DNA of 64,000 nucleotides from KACC-23026 sp963829575 (GCA_963829575.1 CAWHJF010000003.1:248001-312000), one strand, 5' to 3'; counted from the first letter of the stretch, positions 41,109-50,079 are shown. Made by a program: numbers and translations. The notes: a model not told the origin generated them from the sequence alone.

Positions 41109-42172
41109 TGAATCGTATCCTTTTTGGCTTGAAGGGCAGCAACATGAATTAAGCCTTTAACATACTCGCCCATACCTGAAAAACGCTTATCTTGCGTCTG
41201 CCCTTTCTTATAACGATAATAAATTTGTTGGCAGATTACGGCGAGCTTATAATAGGCAAACGTCAGATAAAATGGCATGTTTGAAAGGTCTCGCCCACTT
41301 TTGCGCGCATACTCATCTAAGAACTCAGATCGCGTCATAAAACCAGGTTTCGTTGTAATCGGATCTTTACCTAAGCCGCGCTTTAAAAAGGTTGGATCGG
41401 TTGCTTCCGTCCAATAGCTCATGCTACAGGCCACATCAGCCAATGGATCGCCGACCGTCGTCATTTCCCAATCAAAAATACCAATAATTTGATCAAGTTT
41501 TTCATCAAACATGACATTATTAAATTTGTAATCATAATGAATGACCGTAGGGTTTCCAGAAGTTGGGATATTCGCTTGCATCCATTGGTGTAGCGCCTCT
41601 ACTTCTGGTAATGCCTCTGTTTTCGAACGTTCATAACGCCCAATCCATCCCTGAACCTGACGCTCTAAAAAACCGTCTGGATGACCAATTTGGGCTAATC
41701 CTGTTTCATTAAGATCTAAGCTATGCAAGTTGACTAATTGATCCACCATTTTAAGGGAAAGTTGTTCGCTTAGTCCAGGCGTAGGTTGGATTCCTTCAGG
41801 AAAATCCGTATCCAGGACCACCCCTCGTCGTCGTTCCATTATAAAAAATGGCTTTCCAATAATTGATTCGTCTTCTGTATAGATATAAGGCTCTGGCGCC
41901 AAAGGGAAAACCGGATGAATCTTTGACAACACACGGCTTTCACGTTCCATATCATGAGCTTTAGGGGCAACAGGTCCAAAAGGAGGACGGCGGAGCACCC
42001 CTTCCCAATCGCCCACTTTTAAAAAATAAGTTAAATTCGAATGTCCAGTCGGAAATTGTTCAATTTCCAATGGAGCCGAATTTAAGTCAAATGAGGTTCT
42101 CAAGAATGGTTCAAGTGTCTCTTTATTCAACGCTTCCCCAGGTCTTACATGAATGGTATCCTTGTTGCTCAT
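41105..42172 (-). CDS. APH-type phosphotransferase (LvaA / ACAD10-11 kinase domain type)
   Basis: Kinase-like protein of the aminoglycoside phosphotransferase fold. Close relatives are the kinase domain of mammalian ACAD10/11 and bacterial LvaA, which phosphorylate the 4-hydroxyl of 4-hydroxyacyl-CoA. The 355-residue product has FPTGHSNLTYFLKVGDWEGVLRRPP near 40 (nucleotide-binding loop), the catalytic loop VIHYDYKFNNVMFD near 211 and the metal motif GIFDWEMTTVGDPLADVA near 233. It overlaps both neighbours by four bases (ATGA), which indicates coupled translation with the thioesterase and comB genes. An acyl-CoA dehydrogenase leads the same operon. Confidence 0.85.
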   Translation of the reverse strand: MSNKDTIHVRPGEALNKETLEPFLRTSFDLNSAPLEIEQFPTGHSNLTYFLKVGDWEGVLRRPPFGPVAPKAHDMERESRVLSKIHPVFPLAPEPYIYTEDESIIGKPFFIMERRRGVVLDTDFPEGIQPTPGLSEQLSLKMVDQLVNLHSLDLNETGLAQIGHPDGFLERQVQGWIGRYERSKTEALPEVEALHQWMQANIPTSGNPTVIHYDYKFNNVMFDEKLDQIIGIFDWEMTTVGDPLADVACSMSYWTEATDPTFLKRGLGKDPITTKPGFMTRSEFLDEYARKSGRDLSNMPFYLTFAYYKLAVICQQIYYRYKKGQTQDKRFSGMGEYVKGLIHVAALQAKKDTIQ

Positions 42173-42603
42173 GCACTCCCACCTCGATTCGCCACAGTCG
42201 CTTCATCCTCTCTATACTGTTCTAATTGTGCCCTTGTTTCAGGGGGAATAGGTTCACTCGTTTGAGTCTTGAAATTAAAATGGATCAAGACGGCTTTCCC
42301 TTTTGCCACACATTCCCCGCTCGACTTTCGAACCAATTCATGATGCAACGTAAAACTTTTCGTTCCAATATGTGTCACTTTTGAGATGAGTTCTAGATTT
42401 TCATTGAAAAACGCTTGATTGATAAAATCACAAGAGACATGCCCCACCACGTAACTCCAATCTTCAAGACTCGTGGATGCACCAATCTCACCTAAAAAAT
42501 CAATTCGTGCATTTTCCATATAAACAAAATAACTCGCATTGTTGACATGACCAAGGGCATCGGTTTCTCCAAACCGCACCCGAACCTCGCTCGTAAACTT
42601 CAT
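42169..42603 (-). CDS. Acyl-CoA thioesterase, 4HBT hotdog family
   Basis: Hotdog-fold thioesterase that hydrolyses acyl-CoA esters. The 144-residue product shows the 4-hydroxybenzoyl-CoA thioesterase signature RFGETDALGHVNNASYFVYMENARIDFL at residues 10-37, with the catalytic aspartate in TDALGHVNN. ATG with GAGGGAG upstream. The stop overlaps the start of the kinase gene by four bases. In the operon it could release CoA from end products or recycle trapped acyl-CoA; substrate cannot be told from sequence. Confidence 0.86.
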   Translation of the reverse strand: MKFTSEVRVRFGETDALGHVNNASYFVYMENARIDFLGEIGASTSLEDWSYVVGHVSCDFINQAFFNENLELISKVTHIGTKSFTLHHELVRKSSGECVAKGKAVLIHFNFKTQTSEPIPPETRAQLEQYREDEATVANRGGSA

Positions 42604-42641
42604 TTCCTATTCTCCCTCATGTAATCATTATCGAAATGGGC

Positions 42642-43205
42642 TTATTTTAAATGTAAGCCATCCATTACAACCGCAAGATACGTCTCAATCAAAGCCTCCT
42701 CTGTTTCAGATCCACTCGGGTCAAACCAAGAATAACTCCAATTGCACATACCTAGAATGGCGAAAGTCACAAATTCAGATTTAAGATCGGAACGAAAGTC
42801 ACCACTCGCGATTCCCGCTTCAATAACCGAATGAAGCTTAAACCGAATGGTGTCTCTTTTCGCTAAAATAGTTGCTAATTCTTCACCTGGGAGATGGCGC
42901 ATCTCCCGAAAAAAAATTCGGGCATTGGGACCGTCTGTTTTAATTTTTCTAATTAAAACTTCGACCATTGCCCGAAGCTTTGCTTGGTTGTCAATCGCAC
43001 GCACTATGATACGGTCAAAAACCGCTAACACATCATTTGTGTAATCCAACTGAATATCAAAGAGGAGTTCGGTTTTAGATTTAAAATAATAATAAAAGCT
43101 TCCCTTTGTCACCCCGCACGCGTCCACAATGTCCTGAATAGACGTTTCGGCAAAGCCTCTTTTTTCAAACAAAGATAAGCTCTCCTCAATCAATTTAGCC
43201 TTCAT
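42642..43205 (-). CDS. TetR family regulator of the acyl-CoA operon
   Basis: TetR-type repressor, probably responsive to an acyl-CoA. The 187-residue product has the HTH SIQDIVDACGVTKGSFYYYFKSKTELL near residues 22-48 and a helical ligand domain. Its start lies eight bases after the dehydrogenase stop; the ribosome site is weak (AAAGCATGAG). Being inside the operon under its own control it probably autoregulates through the palindrome at 44496-44519. Similar to FadR/YsiA-type and to regulators of phenylacetate and fatty-acid degradation. Confidence 0.85.
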   Translation of the reverse strand: MKAKLIEESLSLFEKRGFAETSIQDIVDACGVTKGSFYYYFKSKTELLFDIQLDYTNDVLAVFDRIIVRAIDNQAKLRAMVEVLIRKIKTDGPNARIFFREMRHLPGEELATILAKRDTIRFKLHSVIEAGIASGDFRSDLKSEFVTFAILGMCNWSYSWFDPSGSETEEALIETYLAVVMDGLHLK

Positions 43206-43212
43206 TGCATGC

Positions 43213-44436
43213 TCATGCTTTGGCGTTTCTTTTAATATAAGGTTTTAATTCAAGCCTTGCGATCGATTCTCGGTGAACTTCATCCGGACCATCTGCTAGT
43301 CTAAGCGTACGCGAGTTTGCCCACTGTGCTGCAAGTGGGAAGTCCTCTGACACGCCTGCTCCTCCTAAAGCCTGTATGGCACGATCAATCACATTAAGGG
43401 CTATATTTGGTGCAACCACCTTAATCATAGCAATTTCTTTTCGTGCTACCTTGTTGCCTACCGTATCCATCATATAAGCTGCTTTTAACGTGAGAAGTCG
43501 TGCCTGTTCAATTTCGATTCTCGAATTGGCGATCCATTCTTTCACCACACCCTGTGCGGCAAGCGGCTTACCAAAAGCGACGCGGTCAACCACACGCTCA
43601 CACATCACTTCAAGTGCCCGTTCGGCAGCACCAATCAAACGCATACAATGATGAATTCGACCAGGTCCAAGCCGACCTTGCGCGATTTCAAACCCTCTAC
43701 CTTCTCCGAGAATCATATTGCCGATCGGTACTCTTACATTATTAAAAGAAATTTCAGCATGACCATGAGGCGCATGATCATAGCCAAAAACTGGCAATGT
43801 ACGGACAATGGTAACCCCTTCTGTCTCTAGTGGAACAAGGATCATCGAATGACGCATATGACGTTCAGCATCCGGATTGGATACGCCCATGAAAATGGCA
43901 ATCTTACATCGCGGATCACCTGCACCTGAGGACCACCATTTGCGTCCATTAATGACATATGACTCGCCATCCCGTTCGATCCGCGCTTCCATATTCGTCG
44001 CGTCAGAAGACGCGACCTCAGGCTCGGTCATGCTAAAACAAGAGCGAATCTCACCATTTAGTAAGGGCTTGAGCCATTCATTCTTTTGTGCTTCTGTTCC
44101 GTAGCGTTCTAGCACTTCCATATTTCCAGTATCAGGGGCATTACAATTAAATACTTCAGGACCAAGTAACGAGCGACCCATGATCTCACAAAGTGGGGCA
44201 TATTCAAGATTAGTCAAACCTGCACCTAATTCGGATTCAGGTAAAAACAAATTCCAAAGTCCATCTTCTTTTGCTTTTTGCTTCATCTCTTCCATAATAG
44301 GAGGGATCGTCCACCGCGACGAATTGGCTTTTAATTGTGATTCGTAAACGCTTTCATTTTGGTACACAACCGTTTCCATAAACACTTCCAACTGCTTGAT
44401 TAGATCTTGAACTTTCTCTGAATACGAAAAATTCAT
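43213..44436 (-). CDS. Acyl-CoA dehydrogenase (ACAD11/LvaC-like)
   Basis: FAD-dependent acyl-CoA dehydrogenase family protein. The 407-residue product has the FAD/substrate motif CFSMTEPEVASSDATNM near 131, WWSSGAGDPRC near 163, GRLGPGRIHHCMRLIGAAERAL near 255, AFGKPLAAQGVVKEWIA near 281 and the C-terminal RLADGPDEVHRESIARLEL near 380. Alignment with the ACAD10/11 group (RHIHHCMR, DGPDEVH) suggests a role in 4-hydroxyacyl-CoA or medium/long-chain substrates. First gene of the unit with TetR, thioesterase, kinase and ComB. ATG after GAGGTG. Promoter and operator are upstream. Confidence 0.88.
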   Translation of the reverse strand: MNFSYSEKVQDLIKQLEVFMETVVYQNESVYESQLKANSSRWTIPPIMEEMKQKAKEDGLWNLFLPESELGAGLTNLEYAPLCEIMGRSLLGPEVFNCNAPDTGNMEVLERYGTEAQKNEWLKPLLNGEIRSCFSMTEPEVASSDATNMEARIERDGESYVINGRKWWSSGAGDPRCKIAIFMGVSNPDAERHMRHSMILVPLETEGVTIVRTLPVFGYDHAPHGHAEISFNNVRVPIGNMILGEGRGFEIAQGRLGPGRIHHCMRLIGAAERALEVMCERVVDRVAFGKPLAAQGVVKEWIANSRIEIEQARLLTLKAAYMMDTVGNKVARKEIAMIKVVAPNIALNVIDRAIQALGGAGVSEDFPLAAQWANSRTLRLADGPDEVHRESIARLELKPYIKRNAKA

Positions 44437-44495
44437 AGCCTACACCTCATTTTTTAGGTTAATTGCCAGCTTCTCTCCATGATTGGCGACTCCTC

Positions 44496-44519
44496 TACAT
44501 ACTAACCGGTTGGTATGTA
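44496..44519. promoter_or_regulatory. TetR-type operator palindrome
   Basis: Half sites TACATAC and GTATGTA surround TAACCGGTTG; of 12 base pairs in the 24-base palindrome 11 are symmetric. It lies from about position +10 of the promoter at 44529-44557, in the leader of the acyl-CoA operon, where a bound TetR protein would block transcription. Confidence 0.85.
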
Positions 44520-44528
44520 ACTGCTTTC

Positions 44529-44557
44529 ATTATAGTCCTATTATTGCAACAACTCAA
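44529..44557 (-). promoter_or_regulatory. Sigma-A promoter of the acyl-CoA operon
   Basis: TTGAGT, 17-base spacer and TATAAT on the minus strand, about 90 bases upstream of the acyl-CoA dehydrogenase start and directly followed by the palindromic operator. Confidence 0.85.
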
Positions 44558-44784
44558 TGACTTTGTTTACACTCGCTTTCCATATTATTGGTAAAATCGC
44601 AGCGTTATACCAAAAAAAACCTCCAATCAATTGGAAGAGAACGGTGTGATTTTCTTCATGTTTTCAGTTCTATTACCAACTCTCTTCATAAATGGGCGTT
44701 CATTTTTGGTATTAGAGCGCTTCTTTACTACATTCTCTGCAAAAATACGAGAGAAAAAATATGTTTTTTCCACCGCCTGAAATA

Positions 44785-44822
44785 AAAAAACCCTCCATTC
44801 TCATTAGAGAGAAGAGAGGGTC
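44785..44822 (-). terminator. Terminator after pdhD
   Basis: Stem ACCCTC with GAGGGT extended by ATTCTC/GAGAA, followed by seven T residues on the minus strand. Confidence 0.75.
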
Positions 44823-44840
44823 CGTATCTATTTTATTCGA

Positions 44841-46253
44841 TTAACGCGCAATATGGATTGGCATACCAAGGGCCACTTCAGCCGTTTCCATCGCAATTTC
44901 ACCAAGCGTTGGGTGAGCGTGGATGGTCAGTGCCACGTCTTCAGCGGTCATGCCTGCTTCAATAGCTAAGCCCATTTCAGCAATCATGTCTGAAGCGCCA
45001 GATCCAGCAATTTGAGCACCAAGGATCAAACCGTCTTCTTTACGAGTGACAAGCTTCATAAAGCCGTCTGTATCGTTAAGAGAAAGGGCACGACCATTAG
45101 CCGCAAATGGGAATTGAGCGACTTTCACTTCGTAACCTTGTTCTTTTGCTTCTTCTTCAGTCAACCCAACAGAAGCAAGTTCTGGGTCAGAGAAGACAAC
45201 TGCTGGAATGCACTGATAATCGACCACTGCATTTTCACCAGAAATGGCTTCAGCCGCAACTTTACCTTCGTAAGACGCTTTATGTGCAAGGGCTGGTCCA
45301 GGAACGATGTCACCAATTGCATAAATTCCTTTTACATTCGTTTGGCATTGATTGTCGACTTTGATCAAACCGCGATCTGCGAGTTCAATTCCAGCCATAT
45401 CCAAACCAAGCTCTTCTGTGTTTGGACGACGACCCACCGTTACAAGCACGTAATCGGCTTCGAATTTTTCTTCTTTGCCTTTTACTTCCGCTGTAACCAC
45501 AACGCCATTTTCACTTTCTTCAACACCTTTTGCAAGGGCTTCAGTGTGAATCTGGACGTTTTTCTTTTTCAAACGCTTGCTGACGAGTTGACTCATTTTC
45601 TTTTCGAATCCAGGAAGAATGGTATTAGATCCTTCAAGAACCGTGACTTCGGTACCAAAGCCTGCAATCGCATTACCAAGTTCAATCCCGATATACCCGC
45701 CACCGATCACGACCATCTTCTTAGGCACTTCTTTTAATGCAAGAGCGCCTGTTGAAGAAAGCACACGTTCGCTGAACTTAAAGCCAGGAATTTCAATTGG
45801 ACGAGAACCTGTTGCAATGATACAGTTTTTGAATTTATAGCGATTTGTTTCATAGTGCTCGCCATTGACGCGCACTTCGTTCTCAGAAACAAATAGAGCT
45901 TCACCTTTTACAATTTCAACTTTATTTGCTTTTAAAAGGCTTTCGACACCGCCGGTTAATTTCTTAACAACGGAACCTTTCCACTCTTGAACTTTGCCAA
46001 AGTCAACGGTTACGTTTTCTGCCGTAATCCCCATGTCCTCAGACTCTTTTGCATGTTCAAAGCGATGGCTTGCAGAAATTAACGCCTTTGATGGAATACA
46101 GCCCACGTTTAAGCAAACGCCACCGAAATGTTCTTTTTCTACGATTATGACTTTCTGGCCGAGCTGTGCGGCACGGATCGCTGCCACGTATCCCCCAGGA
46201 CCTGCCCCAATGACAAGAGTGTCCACTTCGGTTGTAAATTCTCCTACTACCAT
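44841..46253 (-). CDS. pdhD: Dihydrolipoamide dehydrogenase, E3
   Basis: FAD enzyme that reoxidises dihydrolipoyl groups of the pyruvate dehydrogenase complex. The 470-residue product has the FAD motif VIGAGPGGYVAAIRAAQLG near 14, the redox-active disulfide GGVCLNVGCIPSKAL near 43, the NAD motif VVIGGGYIGIELGNAIAGFG near 180 and the C-terminal catalytic His-Glu in HAHPTLGE near 446. ATG five bases after the pdhC stop, with GGAGGCG in the pdhC end. Last gene of pdhABCD and ended by a terminator. Confidence 0.97.
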   Translation of the reverse strand: MVVGEFTTEVDTLVIGAGPGGYVAAIRAAQLGQKVIIVEKEHFGGVCLNVGCIPSKALISASHRFEHAKESEDMGITAENVTVDFGKVQEWKGSVVKKLTGGVESLLKANKVEIVKGEALFVSENEVRVNGEHYETNRYKFKNCIIATGSRPIEIPGFKFSERVLSSTGALALKEVPKKMVVIGGGYIGIELGNAIAGFGTEVTVLEGSNTILPGFEKKMSQLVSKRLKKKNVQIHTEALAKGVEESENGVVVTAEVKGKEEKFEADYVLVTVGRRPNTEELGLDMAGIELADRGLIKVDNQCQTNVKGIYAIGDIVPGPALAHKASYEGKVAAEAISGENAVVDYQCIPAVVFSDPELASVGLTEEEAKEQGYEVKVAQFPFAANGRALSLNDTDGFMKLVTRKEDGLILGAQIAGSGASDMIAEMGLAIEAGMTAEDVALTIHAHPTLGEIAMETAEVALGMPIHIAR

Positions 46254-46257
46254 TGTT

Positions 46258-47541
46258 TTACGCCTCCATTATTAAACGTTGTGGATCTTCTAACAAACGC
46301 TTGATTTTATTTAACGCATTTTGAGCCGTTGCACCATCAATTAAACGATGGTCAAACGACAAGGACAAGGCCAGTACAGGCGCTGCGACAATTTCACCGT
46401 TACGGACGATTGCTTTTTCTGCAATGCGGCCGATTCCAAGAATCGCAACTTCAGGGTGATTAATGACCGGTGTAAACCATTGACCGCCTGCTGATCCAAT
46501 GTTCGTGATTGTACAAGAACCACCGCGCATGTCGTCCATGGATAATTTACCTTCACGTGCTTTTGCCGCATAAGTGGAAATCTCTTCTGCAATGTTATAC
46601 ATCGATTTGCGATCCGCATCTTTAATGACTGGAACAACGAGACCGTTATCCGTATCTGTCGCAATACCGATATTGTAATAATGCTTGTAGACGATTTCTT
46701 GGTTTTCATCATCTACAGAAGCATTTAAAGCAGGGAATTCACGTAGTGTGGAGACCAACGCTTTAACAACGTAAGGTAAGTAGGTTAATTTAACGCCTTG
46801 GCTCGCCGCTTCTTCTTTGAACGCTTTACGATGCGCAACGGTTTTGCTGACATCAATTTCGTCCATAAGAGTTACGTGAGGCGCTGTGTGCTTCGAGTGA
46901 ACCATGGACTTCATAATAGCCTTACGGATGCCACGAATTGGTTCACGTGTTTCAGAGCCTTGTGCAGCCGATACAGGAGCTTGAGTCGAGCTAGTAGCCG
47001 CCTTTTCTTCTGCAGCGGGTGCTTCGTTTTCTGTTACAGCAGCAGCTGGTGCTTCACCATTAGCCGCTTGATCCACATCTTCTTTTAGAATACGGCCATT
47101 TTTTCCTGAACCCGAAACGCTCGTGATGTCGACGCCATTGTCACGCGCATATTTACGAACCGATGGCATCGCAATTACGCGTGTGTTGCCTTTAGGTGCT
47201 TCTGCCGGTACAGTGCCTTTAGACGTACTTTCAGCGTCAGCTTTTGGCGCTTCTTCTTTTGCTTCTTTAGCTTTAGGTGCTTCCTCTTCGTCGCCCTCAT
47301 AACCTTCTGCATCGATGGTCACAATTACGTCTCCAACGACGTATACCTTACCTTCTTCACCTAAAATTTCTTTAATCGTCCCATCAACCGGCGATGGGAT
47401 TTCAACAACTGCTTTATCGTTTTGGACTTCAGCGAGCACATCGTCTTCTTTGACTTCGTCGCCTGGTTTCACAAACCACTTAACGATTTCGCCTTCGTGA
47501 ATACCCTCACCGATATCTGGCAATTTAAATTGATATGCCAT
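46258..47541 (-). CDS. pdhC: Dihydrolipoamide acetyltransferase, E2
   Basis: Core acetyltransferase of pyruvate dehydrogenase. The 427-residue product has one lipoyl domain (lysine in VQNDKAVVEIPSP near 44), a linker rich in Ala, Pro, Glu and Lys, the E1/E3-binding domain (MPSVRKYARDNGVDI near 129) and the catalytic domain with SFDHRLIDGATAQ near 398. ATG at 47541 is set by AAGGAGGG; the frame extends 30 codons into the repeat-containing spacer. Separated from pdhB by 290 bases, unlike the tight spacing of the other pdh genes. Confidence 0.96.
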   Translation of the reverse strand: MAYQFKLPDIGEGIHEGEIVKWFVKPGDEVKEDDVLAEVQNDKAVVEIPSPVDGTIKEILGEEGKVYVVGDVIVTIDAEGYEGDEEEAPKAKEAKEEAPKADAESTSKGTVPAEAPKGNTRVIAMPSVRKYARDNGVDITSVSGSGKNGRILKEDVDQAANGEAPAAAVTENEAPAAEEKAATSSTQAPVSAAQGSETREPIRGIRKAIMKSMVHSKHTAPHVTLMDEIDVSKTVAHRKAFKEEAASQGVKLTYLPYVVKALVSTLREFPALNASVDDENQEIVYKHYYNIGIATDTDNGLVVPVIKDADRKSMYNIAEEISTYAAKAREGKLSMDDMRGGSCTITNIGSAGGQWFTPVINHPEVAILGIGRIAEKAIVRNGEIVAAPVLALSLSFDHRLIDGATAQNALNKIKRLLEDPQRLIMEA

Positions 47542-47649
47542 TTCAGTTTCCCTCCTTATTTCATGTTCAAACATTTTTATGCTTGAAGGAATGTTAGGCG
47601 AAAAAAGACTCGATTTCCTAAGAAACGTCATCTTAATTCGCTTGAATAT

Positions 47650-47822
47650 ATAAAGAAATGCACTTTGCTGTTTTTTTACTTATGCGAAAATATACTCGCT
47701 TGCCGCGGGCGTTCCGCGAGCCTCCTCGGTCTACGACCTCCGGGGTCTCGCCTGGACCGCTTTTCCCGCAGGCGTCTCGCATATTTTCGTTTGTTTTATA
47801 ATCTAAAAGCAACAATTTTTAA
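47650..47822 (+). repeat. Palindromic intergenic repeat, copy C, inside the pdh operon
   Basis: The best-kept copy: CTTTGCTGTTTTTTTACTTA on the left, GCGAAAATATACTCGCTTGC, CGCGAGCCTCCTCGGTCTAC, CCGGGGTCTCGCCTGGACCG, TTTTCCCGCAGGCGTCTCGC, ATATTTTCGTTTG and TCTAAAAGCAACAATTTTTA on the right. CGAAAATAT pairs with ATATTTTCG, and GCCGCGGG with CCCGCAGGC. It lies between pdhB and pdhC and must be transcribed in the pdh mRNA. Confidence 0.88.
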
Positions 47823-47831
47823 AGACACTAA

Positions 47832-48809
47832 TTAGAAATTATAAGTTGCTTTAGCTTTTTCGTAGATGTCGTTCTCGTTTGGAAGCCAGACGTTTTCAGC
47901 AGCAGAGAATGGGAAGACAGTGTCTGGTGCTGCAATACGGCCAACTGGTGCTTCTAGGCTTAGAATTGCACGTTCATTAATTTCTGCAATCACGTGAGAC
48001 GCAATACCCGCTTGACGCTGAGCTTCTTGAATGACGACCACGCGATTTGTTTTTTCAACAGATTGAATAATGGTTTCCACATCAAGTGGGCTAATTGTAC
48101 GAAGGTCGATGACTTCAGCTGAAATCCCGTCTTTTTCAAGCATTTCGGCTGCTTTAACGGAAGCTTGAACCATTGCACCGTAAGTAATCAAGCTGATGTC
48201 TATACCTTCACGTACCACATTGGCTTTACCAATTTCAACGGTGTAATCCCCTTCAGGAACTTCGCCACGGAATGAACGGTACAATTTCATATGCTCTAGG
48301 AAAATAACTGGATCATTATCCCGGATCGCAGAAATTAAAAGCCCTTTAGCATCATAAGGATTTGACGGAATGACGACTTTAACCCCAGAGGTTTGATAAA
48401 ATAACCCTTCAAGGTTATCCGCATGTAATTCAGGTGTTTTTACGCCACCACCAAATGGTGAACGGATCGTAATTGGCGCATTAAATTTCCCACCAGAACG
48501 ATAACGAAGACGCGCCATCTGAGACGCGACCGCATCCATTGCCTCAAATACGAAACCGAAAAATTGGATTTCCATAACTGGACGGAATTCTTGCATGGCA
48601 AGACCTAATGCAAGTCCACCAATCCCTGATTCTGCGAGCGGCGTATCAAATACACGCTCTTCACCGAATTCATCTTGTAAACCTTCTGTCGCGCGGAATA
48701 CACCACCGTTTTTACCTACATCCTCACCAAATACAAGGACGTTTTCATCGCGCTTAAGTTCAACACGCATTGCATCAGTAATAGCTTGAATCATCGTCAT
48801 TTGCGCCAT
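47832..48809 (-). CDS. pdhB: Pyruvate dehydrogenase E1 beta subunit
   Basis: Transketolase-type beta subunit of the E1 heterotetramer. The 325-residue product begins AQMTMIQAITDAMRVELKRD and has FGEDVGKNGGVFRATEGLQDEFG near 28, DTPLAESGIGGLALGLAM near 54, RSPFGGGVKTPELHADNLEGLF near 115 and PDTVFPFSAAENVWLPN near 298. ATG starts three bases after the pdhA stop. Strongly conserved. Confidence 0.97.
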   Translation of the reverse strand: MAQMTMIQAITDAMRVELKRDENVLVFGEDVGKNGGVFRATEGLQDEFGEERVFDTPLAESGIGGLALGLAMQEFRPVMEIQFFGFVFEAMDAVASQMARLRYRSGGKFNAPITIRSPFGGGVKTPELHADNLEGLFYQTSGVKVVIPSNPYDAKGLLISAIRDNDPVIFLEHMKLYRSFRGEVPEGDYTVEIGKANVVREGIDISLITYGAMVQASVKAAEMLEKDGISAEVIDLRTISPLDVETIIQSVEKTNRVVVIQEAQRQAGIASHVIAEINERAILSLEAPVGRIAAPDTVFPFSAAENVWLPNENDIYEKAKATYNF

Positions 48810-48812
48810 GGA

Positions 48813-49898
48813 TTATTTCGACTCCTTCTTACGGTATTCTTCTAACTGCTCACGAAGGTTTTGTGGAAGTTCTTCAAACATAATTTGAATAAGATCCGTA
48901 ACCTTTTGTTTCGGTGCGCTGTCGGCTTCTTTCATTGCTGCCTTAATATCTTCTTTAGTTTGATCGACTACTTTTTCCTCTTCTTCCTTCGACCATAGAC
49001 CTTTTTTCTCAAGGAAGTTTCTGAAACGGATAAGTGGATCTTTGAGTTCCCACTCATTATCCAAATCGTCTGTACGGTAACGCGTTGGATCGTCCCCAGC
49101 CATGGTATGAGGACCATAGCGATAAGTAAGCGTTTCAATTAATGTAGGACCTTCACCTTTAATCCCACGTTCACGCGCTTCTTTAGTTGCGACATACACA
49201 GCAAGCGGATCCATGCCGTCCACTTGAACACCGTGAATACCCGCTGCAATTGCTTTTTGTGCAAGTGTTTGAGCAGCCGTTTGTTTTTCAACTGGAACAG
49301 AAATCGCAAAGCGGTTGTTTTGAGAAATAAAGACGGCCGGAGCGTTGTAAGCACCCGCAAAGTTTAGACCTTCGTAAAAGTCACCTTGTGACGTTGCACC
49401 ATCACCAAAGTAAGTGACTGAGATATTGTTTTTATTTCTCTTTTTAAGTCCGTAAGCGACACCCGCGTTTTGGGTACATTGTGCCGCAATAATGATTTGA
49501 GGCATTAGGGCATTGACACCATCCGGCATTTGACCGCCTTCAAAGTGCCCTCTTGAATATAAAAAAGCGTTCTTTAATGGCACACCGTGGAAAAGAAGTT
49601 GTGGAATATCACGATAAGATGGAAGTAACCAATCTTCTTTGTCCATTGCAAAATGACTGGCAAGCATGGAAGCTTCTTGTCCAGCTACTGGTGCATAAAA
49701 ACCAATACGCCCTTGACGGTTCAATGAAATCGCGCGTTGATCCCACACTCGTGTGAATACCATACGGCGCATAAGCTCTTTTAATTCCTCATCTGACAAT
49801 TCCGGCATCGCCGCTTCATTCACGACTTCCCCTTGCTCGTTTAGTATTTGCAAGGTTTCAAAAAGATTCGTGACTTGCTCTTTGTAATGCGTTTCCAA
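48813..49898 (-). CDS. pdhA: Pyruvate dehydrogenase E1 alpha subunit
   Basis: Thiamin-diphosphate dependent alpha subunit that decarboxylates pyruvate. The 361-residue product has the ThDP motif YFGDGATSQGDFYEGLNFAGAYNAP near 160 and FAISVPVEKQ, the HAM-like catalytic loop in RYGPHTMAGDDPTRYR near 257, and FYAPVAGQEASM near 66. TTG at 49898 is preferred (AAAGGTGAAGGG upstream); GTG and TTG codons a few positions earlier are alternatives, and the extreme N-terminus is variable in this family. First gene of pdhABCD. Confidence 0.95.
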   Translation of the reverse strand: METHYKEQVTNLFETLQILNEQGEVVNEAAMPELSDEELKELMRRMVFTRVWDQRAISLNRQGRIGFYAPVAGQEASMLASHFAMDKEDWLLPSYRDIPQLLFHGVPLKNAFLYSRGHFEGGQMPDGVNALMPQIIIAAQCTQNAGVAYGLKKRNKNNISVTYFGDGATSQGDFYEGLNFAGAYNAPAVFISQNNRFAISVPVEKQTAAQTLAQKAIAAGIHGVQVDGMDPLAVYVATKEARERGIKGEGPTLIETLTYRYGPHTMAGDDPTRYRTDDLDNEWELKDPLIRFRNFLEKKGLWSKEEEEKVVDQTKEDIKAAMKEADSAPKQKVTDLIQIMFEELPQNLREQLEEYRKKESK

Positions 49899-50079
49899 TC
49901 CCTTCACCTTTCCTTTCAAAATTCAGGGTAATTTCATTATTAGAATCAGTGTTACCGATGACACGCCTTTCTAACTCTCTTAGCTCTCTTTTTTTAGAAC
50001 TTAAAAAATGAAAGCTATTTAAGAATAGGTGTTTCATCATTTTGTAGTAAAATAATTAGTACAATAGCGTCAACTTAAT

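Noticed and set aside
43008..44600. cre site near the acyl-CoA operon promoter (GGAAAGCGAGTGTA at 44570-44583)
   Set aside because: Four defined positions of the cre consensus fail, so it is not supported.
45012..45737. Plus-strand frame of 241 codons
   Set aside because: It lies fully antisense to pdhD, shows poor amino-acid composition and no motif. A shadow of a conserved gene.
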